From Parus major (Eukaryota > Chordata > Aves > Passeriformes > Paridae): a stretch of DNA of 64,000 bases. Made by a program: the position numbers and the translations under genes. How positions within the stretch are numbered: position 1 is the first letter of the stretch; each line of letters opens with the position of its first letter. The notes beneath the pieces are model-generated. The model was not told where the DNA came from and made no database searches. It saw only the letters and a list, made by a program, of their open reading frames with translations. The stretch spans positions 16,838,577 through 16,902,576 of the forward strand of contig NC_031769.1 in assembly GCF_001522545.3 (NCBI RefSeq), written 5' to 3'. Below, in pieces: positions 13,611-23,601 of this stretch.

Positions 13611-16600
13611 TAATATCACTTTCAGAGCCTAGTCCCCATAAATAGTAATCAGCTTACAGGTTTAGACACCTTCTGGCCTTTGGATGACTCCTGCTGTCCT
13701 AGAGAACATCTCTTGTGTCTCTTGAGTGAAAAGAGAGCTGAGCAGCGGTCAGTTGGCGTAAGTAGCAGCACATGAAGTCAGGTTTAGGAGCCAGTGAAAG
13801 CCAAGTACCTGGTTTCTACAGGGTATCTGGCAGCGAGGTTCTGATGAGCTCAAACTGAAGTATAAGCTCTTTGGAAGAAGTAGGTAAAATGTGGGAGCAG
13901 CAACTGACACATTGCCTTTGGGTGGGGCACATCATTTTTGGAAGGAGGGAGAGTATGAATGAAATCAACATATTCATGTGATACAACTAATCTTTACTCC
14001 TGAGTTTTTCCTCAATGCCTGAAAGCTGTCTTGATCCAGCCCAGCGCTAGAGGCAGATCTTTTATATGGCAGAGCTCAGGAGAAAGCTGCCATGCTTTGT
14101 CCATCGAGGGGGAAGCAGTGGATAGTCAGGAAAAATACAAGGTGGGTAGCCTGAATTTTGGAGATGGCTGTAAGCACCTCTGTGCCATTAAAACAAGGCT
14201 TTACTAATCAGTGGATCAAGGGCTGATTTATTACAAAATAGAGCTGATTTATTACTTTGCAGTCAGAAGCTCAGAACCAAACACAGAGCTGTTATTTCAG
14301 CAGAGGAGCTAAGGTAACTCAAATTGTCATTTCACTTTTCTCTGTCATTCAGGCACTTAAACCTTTGCTGTCACGGCCAGTTTTAAATAGGTTGGATATT
14401 TATTGTGTTGAACTCTTTTAAACTGTGTGTGTGTGGGAGGGGAGGATTTCTGAGGGAAAATGCTGCACATGTAATAGTCCCTGCTGGCTTTCTAAAACAA
14501 GTTAACATTGTTTGACCTAAAGTGAATAAAGCCTCAGCAGAACTGAGGCCGATGACTTTATCTGTTAGATTCTGGCTCCTCTAATTTAAAACAAATGAAA
14601 GAATGTAGATAGTTTAAGTGAATGCAGAAAAGATTTGAGTGATATTATTTTTTTCCCCTCGACCTTTAAAAAATTAGGAAATCCTGTGAAAACAGGCACA
14701 GCATCTTTAGAAACATTGTCACTGTTGTTATTCCACAGTGACAGTTTCCAACAGCAAAGCATGAAAAACATGTTTTGCTTTGCTCATGGTTTCAGAGTGT
14801 GTCAGTAGATTTTCATTGCTAGGAACCCAAGTTAAAAGTCTTAAGTGAATTCTCCTGGGCTCCTCCTAAGCATAATCTCACTTGCTTAAATTTTATACTG
14901 CAACCCATTCTCCTGAGCTCACTGAATTATATGTGAAATTATTTTTGTTTCTGGCTGGATGATAGTAAACTCCTGCAAGTTCGAACAACTTTGTATTTCT
15001 TTACAGAGTACCAAGTTTGTGGTCTGAGCTGAAATACTAATGCTGCAAACCCACCAAAATGTATCCAATTCCAGACTCAGAATAGCAGGGATGGCTGTGT
15101 GAACAGCTGAGGTTAAAAGCTGTGCCAGCCGGCCTTGGTGCACACTGGTAGCCTGACAAAACCTCTGGGTCCAGCTGAGGAAGACTAGCAATGGATCAGG
15201 GATGCTGGCCAGGAGGAACAGTCATCTTGCTGTCCACTCCTGGCTTCTCTTTGTGCTTCAGACATTGTTACACTCTCCACCTCAGGAGCGGCCTCCTGAC
15301 ACACACAGATCTCTCTTTACACTGCAGCTTTGTTATCTGAGAAGACTACACTGAGGAGTAGGAGACATATCATCTGAGACATTGGTTTTCATAGCACAGG
15401 TAGCTGGTTCCCAAAAGCAGACAAATGCCAGAAAACAAATGGCTTCTTTCTCCTTACAGTGCAGCAGGATGCCCAAACCTCCACCCAAGCTGCTATGTTA
15501 CTCTCTGTTGGCACCCCCAGGAAGTGATTTTCCCTGAGAATGTTCTTGCAGAACACTGTATTCACTTAAAATGGTGTTTCTTCTAGGAGGTATTGCCTAA
15601 CACCCTGTGACTGATGGAGATGGCTGACTGAAGCTTCAGGATGTCAAAATCCACTCTTATTATGGAACCAGTAGTAGGCCTTGCTGCAGTTCTCTTTGGC
15701 AGTGTTCTGAGCACTTGAAAAGCATCAGTATCCAGGGCCAATTCAGGAAGGTGTGATCTCCTGTGAAGAGAAGACTGAAATAAAAGAAACACACTTGTAA
15801 GGGCTCAGTGTAGAAGGGGAGCAAGATGTAGGCATGGCAGCAATGACGTTTATTTCTGTTGCCTGAGTGTCAGTGATAGGAACATCTACAGAGTGGAAGG
15901 GGAATACTGTAGTATGGTTACCAAGAAAATAGCCATCACTACTGATATCTAAGGTGAATACTGTTCTATTATATGTTCTATACTGTGCTGGCCAGGAAAC
16001 AGATGCCTGCATCATGACTGAATCACAGGAATTTCAATGCAGAAATCTATAAAGCAAATGCAGTTGCAGACAATGGTCACATTTCTGTGTAGCTATAGTA
16101 ATGATTTCATGGCTTTTACATATGTAGGAAGGACTGACTGCTATCTGCAGTATCTTGGAAATACCAATGAATGAAAATTGTATGTGCAATACACTCCTCA
16201 AATCCCCATACTAGGAATAATCTACTGAATCATTCTCGGGCACCTGTCAGCATCCTTGGGGAGCAGGGACACTGTTAGGCTGATGCCAGTGATGAAAAGC
16301 CTGTAGCCAGGCACACTGTGGTGCTTGCAAACACTTCTTAGGAGGCAGAAATATTTCTCATGTCCAAAATAACATAACAGAGGTGTCCAGGTTCAGCCTG
16401 AACCTTTCAAAGCAGGCCCTGATCATCAGATTAAAGCCACTGGCAACTATAGCAGAAACTCTTATCAGAATGATCATTACCTCAGCAGTTCCTACAAGTG
16501 AGAGTTTCTGAGGGCAAACATCAGTACAAACATCTACTTATCTGAGGCACATTTCTGCCCACTCACTCTTCCTTTCATCCCTAAACTCAGGCCCTGTTAA

Positions 16601-19600
16601 ACTTTTCCTACTTTACTTTTCAGACTTCTCCTTAGGAGAGAAAGTCTTTATCCCAGCACAAAATACCCAAGACTTACTGCTATCTCCCACTGCTGCCTAT
16701 CTAATCTATTTTACTCAGGTACTCCACACTAATCTAATCTAAGGAGTCCTGTAAAAAACCTGCTCTCACTTTAAGTTCCTTTTCTCTCCACTGCTGTTGT
16801 TGTCTAACCCAAAAGCTGGGCATTTGGGACTGGCTGTGGCTGGGCCTCCTCAGTGCATGTGGCACCTCAGGTCTGACGTATGGTGGGCTGCAGGTGGGGA
16901 GAAATGAGAGAGCCTTCAAGAACTGCTTGGCAAATGAATTGCTCCACCTGAGTGCAGGTTACAGATCTGCACACTTGTGCATGTGAGAGAATGGCATGCC
17001 CCTGTGCTCTGCCAGAGGCAGGTGCTATGCACCATCTGGAAATGAGGCAGGCACCTAAAACATATTCAGTGTAATGAAATTTAGTCCTCCAGTTTACTTG
17101 GCCAAGTGAATTTTGATGTCCACAAACTAGCCTCTAGAATATCTATATTCTCAACATATCAACATATTCATCTAGAAAATAATAGTTTAAGAAGACAGAG
17201 TCCAAAACTAGTGCCACCACTGACCCAGCAGAACAGGCAGAACAGAATGACCGTGTACACCTTAGACCCCAGACTGAAGGACAGGCTTAACTGTCTACCT
17301 TGGCAATTTAAATTAGTTGCTAGACTTTGCGTTGAAGTGGCTGAGATGTGCTCAAAGATGTCTGCAGCAGCTCTCCTGTGGGGATGATACTCTTTAGCAA
17401 GGAGTGATAATAAACAGTAGGACGGTGCTAACACTTTAAGCTGCTGCAGCTGCCTGCTAAGTGAGTATGTGTCAACACCTTCAGACTGGAAGGTGAGAAA
17501 GTGAAATTATAGCTTTCAGTTGCCCTATTTCTGCTTTTGAAACCTCTTCTATTAAATCACTTTCAGGAATGATTAAGGGGCTCAAAGGTTTGCTTGTGTA
17601 TTATGAATCTAAGATACTGAGCACGTTTCTGAAAGTTTGTGTCCTTCAAGCTTTTATTGTAACTATGACACCATACTTAAAAAATTACAGCAAGATAGTC
17701 TTATACAGGGAAGTCCTAAATACAGTCCAGTGTCTTGAACAAAAACATCTGCCACTAAAAAAATAGAACACTGTAATACACGGAAGAAATGAAGTACATG
17801 ATTAAGAAAATTAAGTAACAAAGGGCTGTGTAGCCTGAACTTTCTTCTGATAATTACACAAATATAAACATCTGAGTCAATAATGAGATCTAGTCCCTCA
17901 ACCTAGCAGTGAAGTAATATGTGATTCTAGGATCAAATTTTCCTCTGTGATATTTTCATCTCCCTGTTTAAGCTTGAAGGCTAAAGCTGGAGAAATTGAT
18001 TGGCAATGTAAAAAAAAAAGTAAAACTGGAAGATTTGCCTCTGTATTGATGTAGCTATGCTGATAGAGAGACTTGTTAGATACAATACTCAGAGTCCACT
18101 TGTAGCTCAGTCTCTACAAGACATTTTGTAAACCTGACATCCTATATGGGTATTAGTTATGATGCTCATTTAGATTTGGAGTCAGTATTGTGTCTCCTAT
18201 TGGAAAAAAAATATTATTATGAATACATGAACTGATTTTCTATGCAGCAGGTATTCTTGATGGTGTTCTGCAGATTGGCATGATGACTCCAGTGCAGAGA
18301 ACAATACACAGCCGAGCACATAGATACACTTCTTGGCTCTGTTTGATAACAGTCTCAACAGAAGTGCCCCAACTGCTCCCCTTCTCCACTCTTCAAAAGT
18401 CTCAAGTGATTTTAATTCTGGTCTTTTCAACTTCTTGACAACCATTGTGCAAACAATATTATAACAGTTTTCTCTGGATCTGGATGGCAAATAAATTTTT
18501 AAATGTTGTAGGGTAATGAGAAAAGATTAGGGAGTTGGGCAGAACCTTTCTGTAGATTGCTAGATGGACAGCAGTATGCTTACTCAAAATATGTGTATGT
18601 AATCTCTGGTTCAGGTCAGGTTCAGTCACAAAGTAGTTGTTAACATTAGAAATTTATGAGGAACTCCAAATTAGAAACTACCAGACATTTTTAACTATAT
18701 ATATGCCTAATGAAATCCACAGTATTGTAGGCAAGCACCTGAATCAGCGCAACAGGCTGTGTGTTGTAACACCCTTTTAAACTCAGCAGATGTGACCTTG
18801 GTTGATAATAATTAGCATAGAGACTTTTCCTCCAGCTACTGGAAATAAGCTTGTTCCTCAGTTCTCTGGATTCCAGAATTCATCCCTGCTGAAAACGCAA
18901 GCTGCTGATTGATAACCAGGGCAGGCACCTCTTGTCAGAGATTGTGATCTCATGGTCAAGGGTAGCACAGTAAAAAAAACCCCACAACCCAAAACCTTAC
19001 TATTGTTTTCAGAACACAAACCAGACACAACGCTTCGTTTCACTCTTTACCAATTCTTGAGAACGCTTTGTTTTTCTTTGTTCCCTGCCACTGAGACTTT
19101 ACTTGTCCCACCTCCACGCTGGAAAGCACCATTCTAAACACCGAAAAGAAATTTCAAATCACACACTCCGATGATGATAAAATATAGAAAATGTCTCCAT
19201 TTACCGCCTTTGTGGCTACAACAAAACCAAGTTCTTTCCCCCGCCACTGGCCCAAGGGCGGCCCAGGACTTGGACCAGCCGAGAGGCGGTCGCGGTCCTC
19301 CCGAAGGCAGGTGCAGGTGGAGCTGGCGGCAGAAGCACCAAATCCTGCGTTAGGGCGGAAAGTCTGAGATCGCTGCTGTGTGATCACCCCCGAAAACGCC
19401 CAGGGAAGCAGCAGCAGCAGCAAACGCCGCCGCCCCAGGCCGTGCTGGCGGGCGGGGGCCGGCGGGGCTCTGCGCTCCCCGGGCGCAGGGCGGGTGCCCT
19501 GGACGGCAGCCGGGAGCCAGTTCCTGCCCTCGCGGTGTCGTCTGAGAAGGTGGGTGGATTTTTGGAGGGAAGAGAAACCGGCAGTACGGAGACAGGGGAA

Positions 19601-19927
19601 GGGGACGTGCCCCTCCCCAGCAGAGGCAGCGGGAGCCGCCAGCGCCGGGAGCGGCGGGGCGGGAGCAGGAGCCCCGCGGGCCGCCGAGTGAGAGGGGCCG
19701 GCGGCAGGGCCGTGGGGCGGCGGTCGCCTGCGGCGCTGGGACGGCCCCGGGGCCTGGCCGGGGATGGGCTGTAATGGGACGGGGCAGAAAGGAGGCCGTG
19801 CTAGGGCTCGGGGAAGCGACCGCGGCGAGCGGCACCGGCGAGGCGGCACAGCCGCGCACAGCCCTGCGCCTCCGGGAGGGCGCTGGATGGAGCGCCCCGC
19901 CGCTCCCGGGCCGGTGCCCAGGTAGCC

Positions 19928-19958
19928 GGGGGAGCCCTGGGAGGAGCCCGGGGGGGGG
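19928..19958 (+). other. G-rich tract, possible G-quadruplex
   Basis: Runs of five (19,928-19,932), three (19,939-19,941) and nine (19,950-19,958) consecutive G occur within about 30 bases. The nine-G run can supply two tracts, so a four-tract quadruplex is possible on the plus strand. It lies within the island, some 460 bases upstream of the candidate first donor. Formation in cells is an inference. Confidence 0.5.
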
Positions 19959-20189
19959 CGCAGCTGGCGCGGCACGATGGCCCCAGCGCCTAGACGCCCT
20001 AATTGCCGCCGGCGGGGCCGCAGCGGCCGCCGGCTGCCGCTGTCGAAGCGAAGCGACGTCTGTGCGGGGGGAGGCCCGAAGGAGGGGCGCGGGCGGGGCG
20101 TGGGGCGCGGTGGTCTGATCGCGAACGGCTCCGGCTACGTAGACGAGGGGAGGGAGCGGCCTGCGAGCGGGGCAGACTCGCGTAAGAGA

Positions 20190-20417
20190 CAAAAGCCCGG
20201 CACGGCCTCGCTGCTGCCGGAGGGGTCTTTTGTTGCCGCTTCTTCATCAGGGCTTGTGCGCTTTCTGCTGCCGCCCCCCCGCCCCGGCGCGCCACTGGAT
20301 CCAGCCGGGGCGGGAATCGTGAGCAGGCGGCGGCTTCCGCCCGGCCCGGAGAGCGAGGGGCCCCCGGTCCCGTCCTCCTCGTCCACCAGTTGATCAAAGT
20401 TCGGCTGGGCCGAGGCG
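20190..20417 (+). other. Candidate non-coding first exon (5' UTR); 5' end uncertain
   Basis: A good donor, GCG|GTGAGC, occurs at 20,417|20,418, and a strong matching acceptor follows about 275 bases downstream. This gives a short first intron inside the CpG island, a common arrangement. The start given is a guess: no TATA box or clear initiator marks the transcription start. A second donor-like site, AAG|GTGGGT at 19,549|19,550, could end an alternative first exon. A transcript could also begin directly in the downstream exon. Confidence 0.4.
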
Positions 20418-20693
20418 GTGAGCGGCCCTATCGCCCCCGCCAGCAGGGGCTGCCCGGACAGCGCTGCTCCGTCCCCGCTCCCTCCGGCGGCGTGTAGTGA
20501 AGTAGGAAGGAGCGGACACCTCCCGCCTCTCCCCGCTTGCCCTCTCCTCCCCGCGGCTGGAGCTCTGGATAGGAGGAGCCGGAGGAAGAGGAAGATGACG
20601 AGTGGGTGCAATTAGCCTAACAAGGGACGGGCGGCGGAGGCGGCAGCGTCCCCGCGCCGAGGACTGACACATCTGCTCTCTCTCCTCCTACAG
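20418..20693 (+). other. Candidate short 5' UTR intron
   Basis: It runs from GTGAGC to a textbook acceptor at 20,675-20,693, a polypyrimidine stretch (CTCTCTCTCCTCC) followed by TACAG. At 276 bases it is a plausible minimal vertebrate intron. It is supported by sequence signals only. Confidence 0.45.
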
Positions 20694-20695
20694 CC

Positions 20696-20725
20696 ATGAA
20701 GGCAGAAGCCGGAGAGCGTAGCTGA
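20696..20725 (+). promoter_or_regulatory. Upstream ORF 1 (9 codons plus stop)
   Basis: An ATG lies two bases inside the exon, in a fair context (G at -3, A at +4). It encodes MKAEAGERS and ends at TGA, 20,723-20,725. It would be read by scanning ribosomes before the main start, leaving about 200 bases for reinitiation. Confidence 0.55.
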
Positions 20726-20754
20726 AGCCCAGGGTCGTCCCGGTGCTCTTCCCT

Positions 20755-20769
20755 ATGGCAACCGCGTGA
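20755..20769 (+). promoter_or_regulatory. Upstream ORF 2 (4 codons plus stop)
   Basis: ATGGCAACCGCG followed by TGA encodes MATA. Context is mixed: C at -3, favourable G at +4. Its first codons resemble those of the main ORF (ATG GCN ACC), possibly by chance. Confidence 0.45.
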
Positions 20770-20878
20770 AGGGGCCGACCCCCGTTCCCCGGCGGCGGGG
20801 CTGGGCTGGCCGAGCCTCGCCTGGTGTGCGCGAGTGGCTCTGGCGTCGGTTCTCTCTTCCCGTCCTTTCCCTTCCCCG

Positions 20879-20923
20879 ATGTGGGCTCCAGAGGATTTGC
20901 GCCTCCTTTGTAACCGGGAATGA
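20879..20923 (+). promoter_or_regulatory. Upstream ORF 3 (14 codons plus stop)
   Basis: It encodes MWAPEDLRLLCNRE and stops at TGA, 20,921-20,923, only four bases before the main ATG. The start context is moderate (G at +4; C at -3). A stop this close makes efficient forward reinitiation at the main start unlikely, so ribosomes that use this ORF would mostly miss it. A repressive role is the natural inference. Confidence 0.55.
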
Positions 20924-20928
20924 AATAA
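20920..20928 (+). promoter_or_regulatory. Minimal upstream ORF 4 overlapping the main start (TAATG)
   Basis: ATG AAA TAA at 20,920-20,928 ends with a stop whose last A is the first base of the main ATG (20,928-20,930). This is an overlapping stop/start. ATG 20,920 has a favourable G at -3, so it could compete directly with the main start. Confidence 0.6.
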
Positions 20929-20935
20929 TGGCGAC
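20924..20935 (+). promoter_or_regulatory. YY1-like motif over the start codon
   Basis: AATAATGGCGAC resembles the YY1 consensus AA-N-ATGGCGGC, with mismatches. YY1 sites overlapping the start codon of CpG-island genes are known. Binding here is unproven. Confidence 0.25.
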
Positions 20936-21014
20936 CCGGTGGGCAGCGGGGCCACCCGGCGGAGATGGAGACAACGAGCCCCCTCCGGGCGGCGGCAGCG
21001 GCGCCGGCGGCCAG
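20928..21014 (+). CDS. First coding exon of an unidentified gene (partial, 29 codons)
   Basis: The main start is chosen for its strong context (A at -3, G at +4) and because the frame runs open into a good phase-0 donor. The peptide begins MATRWAAGPP, has an acidic DGDNE segment around residues 13-17, then a Pro-Gly-Ser-rich stretch ending GGGSGAGGQ. It is low-complexity and probably disordered, with no signal peptide, domain or catalytic motif. The same frame stays open without an ATG back to about 20,766, so non-AUG extension is possible. No continuing exon could be assigned in the following 43 kb. I do not recognise the protein: Gly/Pro-rich leaders like this head many nuclear or signalling proteins, and the rest of the gene lies outside the window. 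Confidence 0.6.
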
Positions 21015-23577
21015 GTAGGAACGGCGGAGGCGGGCGGGGCGCGGGCCGGGCCGGGCGGCCGCCTCCCGCCGCGGGGAACGGCTTGGCTGGAGCGGGCTTA
21101 ATGGCCGCTCCCTCCCGCTCTCCCTCCCTCCCACTCTTCCTGCCCGCCCGCCCCGGAGTTGCTGGGAGTTGGACGCTGGGAGTGGTGCGGTTCCCCAGCA
21201 GCGGAGGGGAGGCAGCCGCCCGGCCGAGCGCTCCCCGCGCTCTCGGGGCACCGCTCCCGGGCCAGGAGGCGGCGGCGCCTTCGCTGCTTCGCGGGCCGGG
21301 CGGTGGCTCCGCTTCCCGCCCCGCGGAGCCGCCGCCGCCCTCGCCCTCGGGACGGAGGTTCCCCCGGGCCGCCCCTCGGGCCCCTCGCCCCCCCGGCCCC
21401 GCGGGCAGAGCGTGGCGTGTCGCTCCCACGCCCAACCTGCCCGTCCTGGAGGAGCGCTTCGCTGGGCGCTCGGGGGTACGGCTTCGTCCCTGTCACATTC
21501 CAGTCGTGATTTTTAGTAGAAATAAGGGTCTGGCCTCTGTCTTGTTTGTACCCAGTGCTTGCCACTCTCCTGTCTATCCATAGCCGCTTACATTAAAGAT
21601 ATTTCTATCCACAGCATTTGTTGCTGGAGCGATCCTCTGCGTTTTTAGTTCAGAAACTTAATAGCATGCCCTATGGTGGCACCATTGCGTGTTTTGACTT
21701 GCAAGACAAAAGTTTTTAACGCAGAACCGTGTCTGATCCTTCTGTGCTTCCTATTAATAGTAATGGCTCTGAAACAACAGTTAACTTTAGATTCAACAAA
21801 ATACATGTAACAGCTTCAAGTAGACTTGTTCTAAGATTTGTCTTAAACTTTATTTACAAAGACAAACTTGATTTTGTATTTCTCAAAGTATGTATGTAGT
21901 GCTGAAGAAAAAGGTGATTTAAATCTGCATGGGGCTGTGAAATATATGCCCTTTATGCAGACATTCCCCCTTTTGTTTGATGAAGTTGAACTACAGTTGG
22001 GTGATTTTTAGGCGTACAGAACTTCAGTTTAAAAGTGTGGGTTGTGGGTTTTTTTTATTTTGTGTGATTTTTTTTTTCCTTAGGACACTGAGTTTTAGTT
22101 TTCTGCTATCTTGAATTCACCCATTTGCCTTGGTTTGAAAGTGTCACATATGGTATTGTAGGATTTTCCTTTCTGATGTTGTCTCAGTTAAGAGGTTCCC
22201 ACAGTCTCTTAAAGCCAGATGGGTTAGATGAGGATAAAATCGGAGTCTTAAGTAAGAGGACAGAAGATACTGAGACTTCGTGATAAAACACTGAAAAACA
22301 GTGGCATGTTTGGAGAACCTGTTCTTCAGTATTGTTCAGACAGTATGTGAAGAAGGAGAAAACTGTATGTCTGAGGGTGAAAATTATTATCTGCTTTTTA
22401 ATTCTGTCACATTGAAACTTCTGGTCTTTGGCACTGACCCTTGTCAAAATCTACCTCTGCCTGTGATAGTAAGCCTTAACAAGGCCTGTGGCACTATTGG
22501 AGCTCATCATGTTAAAGCTGTCTAATTGAGGACTACTAATAGGCATGGAATTGCAAAATGGACTGCTCTGCCTGTTGTTTTGCCAGGTACTTACATGTTG
22601 GAGTTAAAATGTAACTGGTAGAAAACATGTGCTGGGACCTGTGATTGCCTTAATCACAGCAGGCCTGATGTAATCTTTGCTTGAACTTGGACAGCCCTGG
22701 TGAATGTCTGATCAAGGTTGCAATGAGCTCTCAGTTGCCTTCATGTAATATTGCTGCATATCTTCAAGTTCAATATATTTTCTTACCACTTCACTTTCAT
22801 AGATTTGTGTAAAATGCCAAGAGACTGAGGATTTGTGGCATGACACCTGCTCTCTAACTTGGTTTGATTGAATAGTTACTGTGTACAGTGCTTCGTGTGC
22901 TATCTTGGAACAAATCCCTTTAATTAAAGTCTCTCATGTTTGTATTTGAAGTGTAAGAATGGCTTTTTTGTTTAAAAGATTGGAAAACACCATTAATGGA
23001 AACAATTACTAAAAAAAGGACTTCAGGTTTTCAAAAAAATTGCTGCAGTTACAGGGGTTTATAGTATTCTAATACTGATGTGCAAGGTATTAGCAATTTT
23101 GGGAAATGATTTATGTTTTTGGGACACTGGATCCCATATGGTGTTTGCGTTATAATGCAGTATTTAGGTAATCTACATTTTATGTTTAGGTGTAGGTATC
23201 TACATACAGCAGGTTATCAGGAGGAAGACTCCAGGCATAGCTGTTGTTCACCAGTCAAGGGAGTTGCAGCAGAAATGAAGACTTTTAATCAGTATAAAGT
23301 TTTGGAAATGTAGTCACCAAGATTTGAGCAAGAACTGAAAAACTTGTCCTCTAGCTTCTGGAGCAGTGGTCAGACTAAGAAAGGGAATATCTGACTGAGA
23401 AGTGGTGCTTCTGTAGATCTTTGTGTGCACAGGTAGAGGCATACAGGACATGCCATCTGAGTCCTGTGGATACCGCTGCATATGGTGGTCAATAATTGTG
23501 TTTTGTTTTGGACATCTGCCTACTCTGATTAAGTTCTGTTTGTCATGCCTTGCCAAACTTTCTATTTTTATTTTCAC

Positions 23578-23601
23578 TTTTTTTGTTTGTTTGTTTGTTT
23601 T
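23578..23601 (+). repeat. (TTTG)n microsatellite
   Basis: A short run of TTTG units within a T-rich tract. The open frame through it is compositional. Confidence 0.8.

Larger units (their letters stand above)
6046..19239. other. Upstream non-coding AT-rich flank, part 2
   Basis: More AT-rich, stop-rich sequence up to the edge of the CpG island. No open frame exceeds about 106 codons and none resembles a known protein. Contents I can name are the GC pocket near 8,610-8,720, the hairpin and low-complexity pair at 13,388-13,610, a short TG run near 14,424, and scattered A- or T-runs. I see no convincing exon or RNA gene. Distal regulatory DNA may be present but is not recognisable by eye. Confidence 0.6.
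20694..21014 (+). other. Candidate exon: 5' UTR plus first coding segment
   Basis: The exon starts after the strong polypyrimidine-CAG acceptor and ends at CCAG|GTAGGA (21,014|21,015), a good donor. It holds 234 bases of leader with four upstream AUGs, then 87 coding bases. The coding part ends exactly on a codon boundary (phase 0). GC falls slightly around 20,890-20,930, where the leader is less GC-rich than the island, as often happens just before a start codon. Confidence 0.6.
19240..21480. promoter_or_regulatory. CpG island promoter
   Basis: GC content jumps abruptly from AT-rich flanks to a strongly GC-rich block dense in CpG, with many GGGCGG/CCGCCC Sp1/KLF-type GC boxes, for example around 19,453, 20,093 and 21,032. 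No TATA box is apparent, as is usual for housekeeping or developmental CpG-island promoters. The island contains the candidate untranslated exon, the first coding exon and the start of the long intron. Long open frames on both strands here (up to about 280 codons) are explained by the scarcity of stop codons in GC-rich DNA. Edges are judged by eye to about 50 bases. Confidence 0.93.

Noticed and set aside
19154..20192. Long minus-strand open frames of 273 and 280 codons in the CpG island
   Set aside because: Pro/Arg/Ala-rich translations in overlapping frames on both strands are what high GC with few stop codons produces. No domain, start context or splice logic supports a protein.
19240..20400. 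A divergent minus-strand gene sharing the CpG island
   Set aside because: Bidirectional promoters are common, but no plausible minus-strand start, donor and continuing coding exon could be found upstream. Divergent non-coding transcription remains possible.
20617..21583. Other long open frames in the island (20,617-21,435 minus; 20,939-21,583 plus; 20,688-21,251 minus)
   Set aside because: Same composition effect. The plus-strand frame reads through the strong donor at 21,015 in a frame different from the well-supported start.
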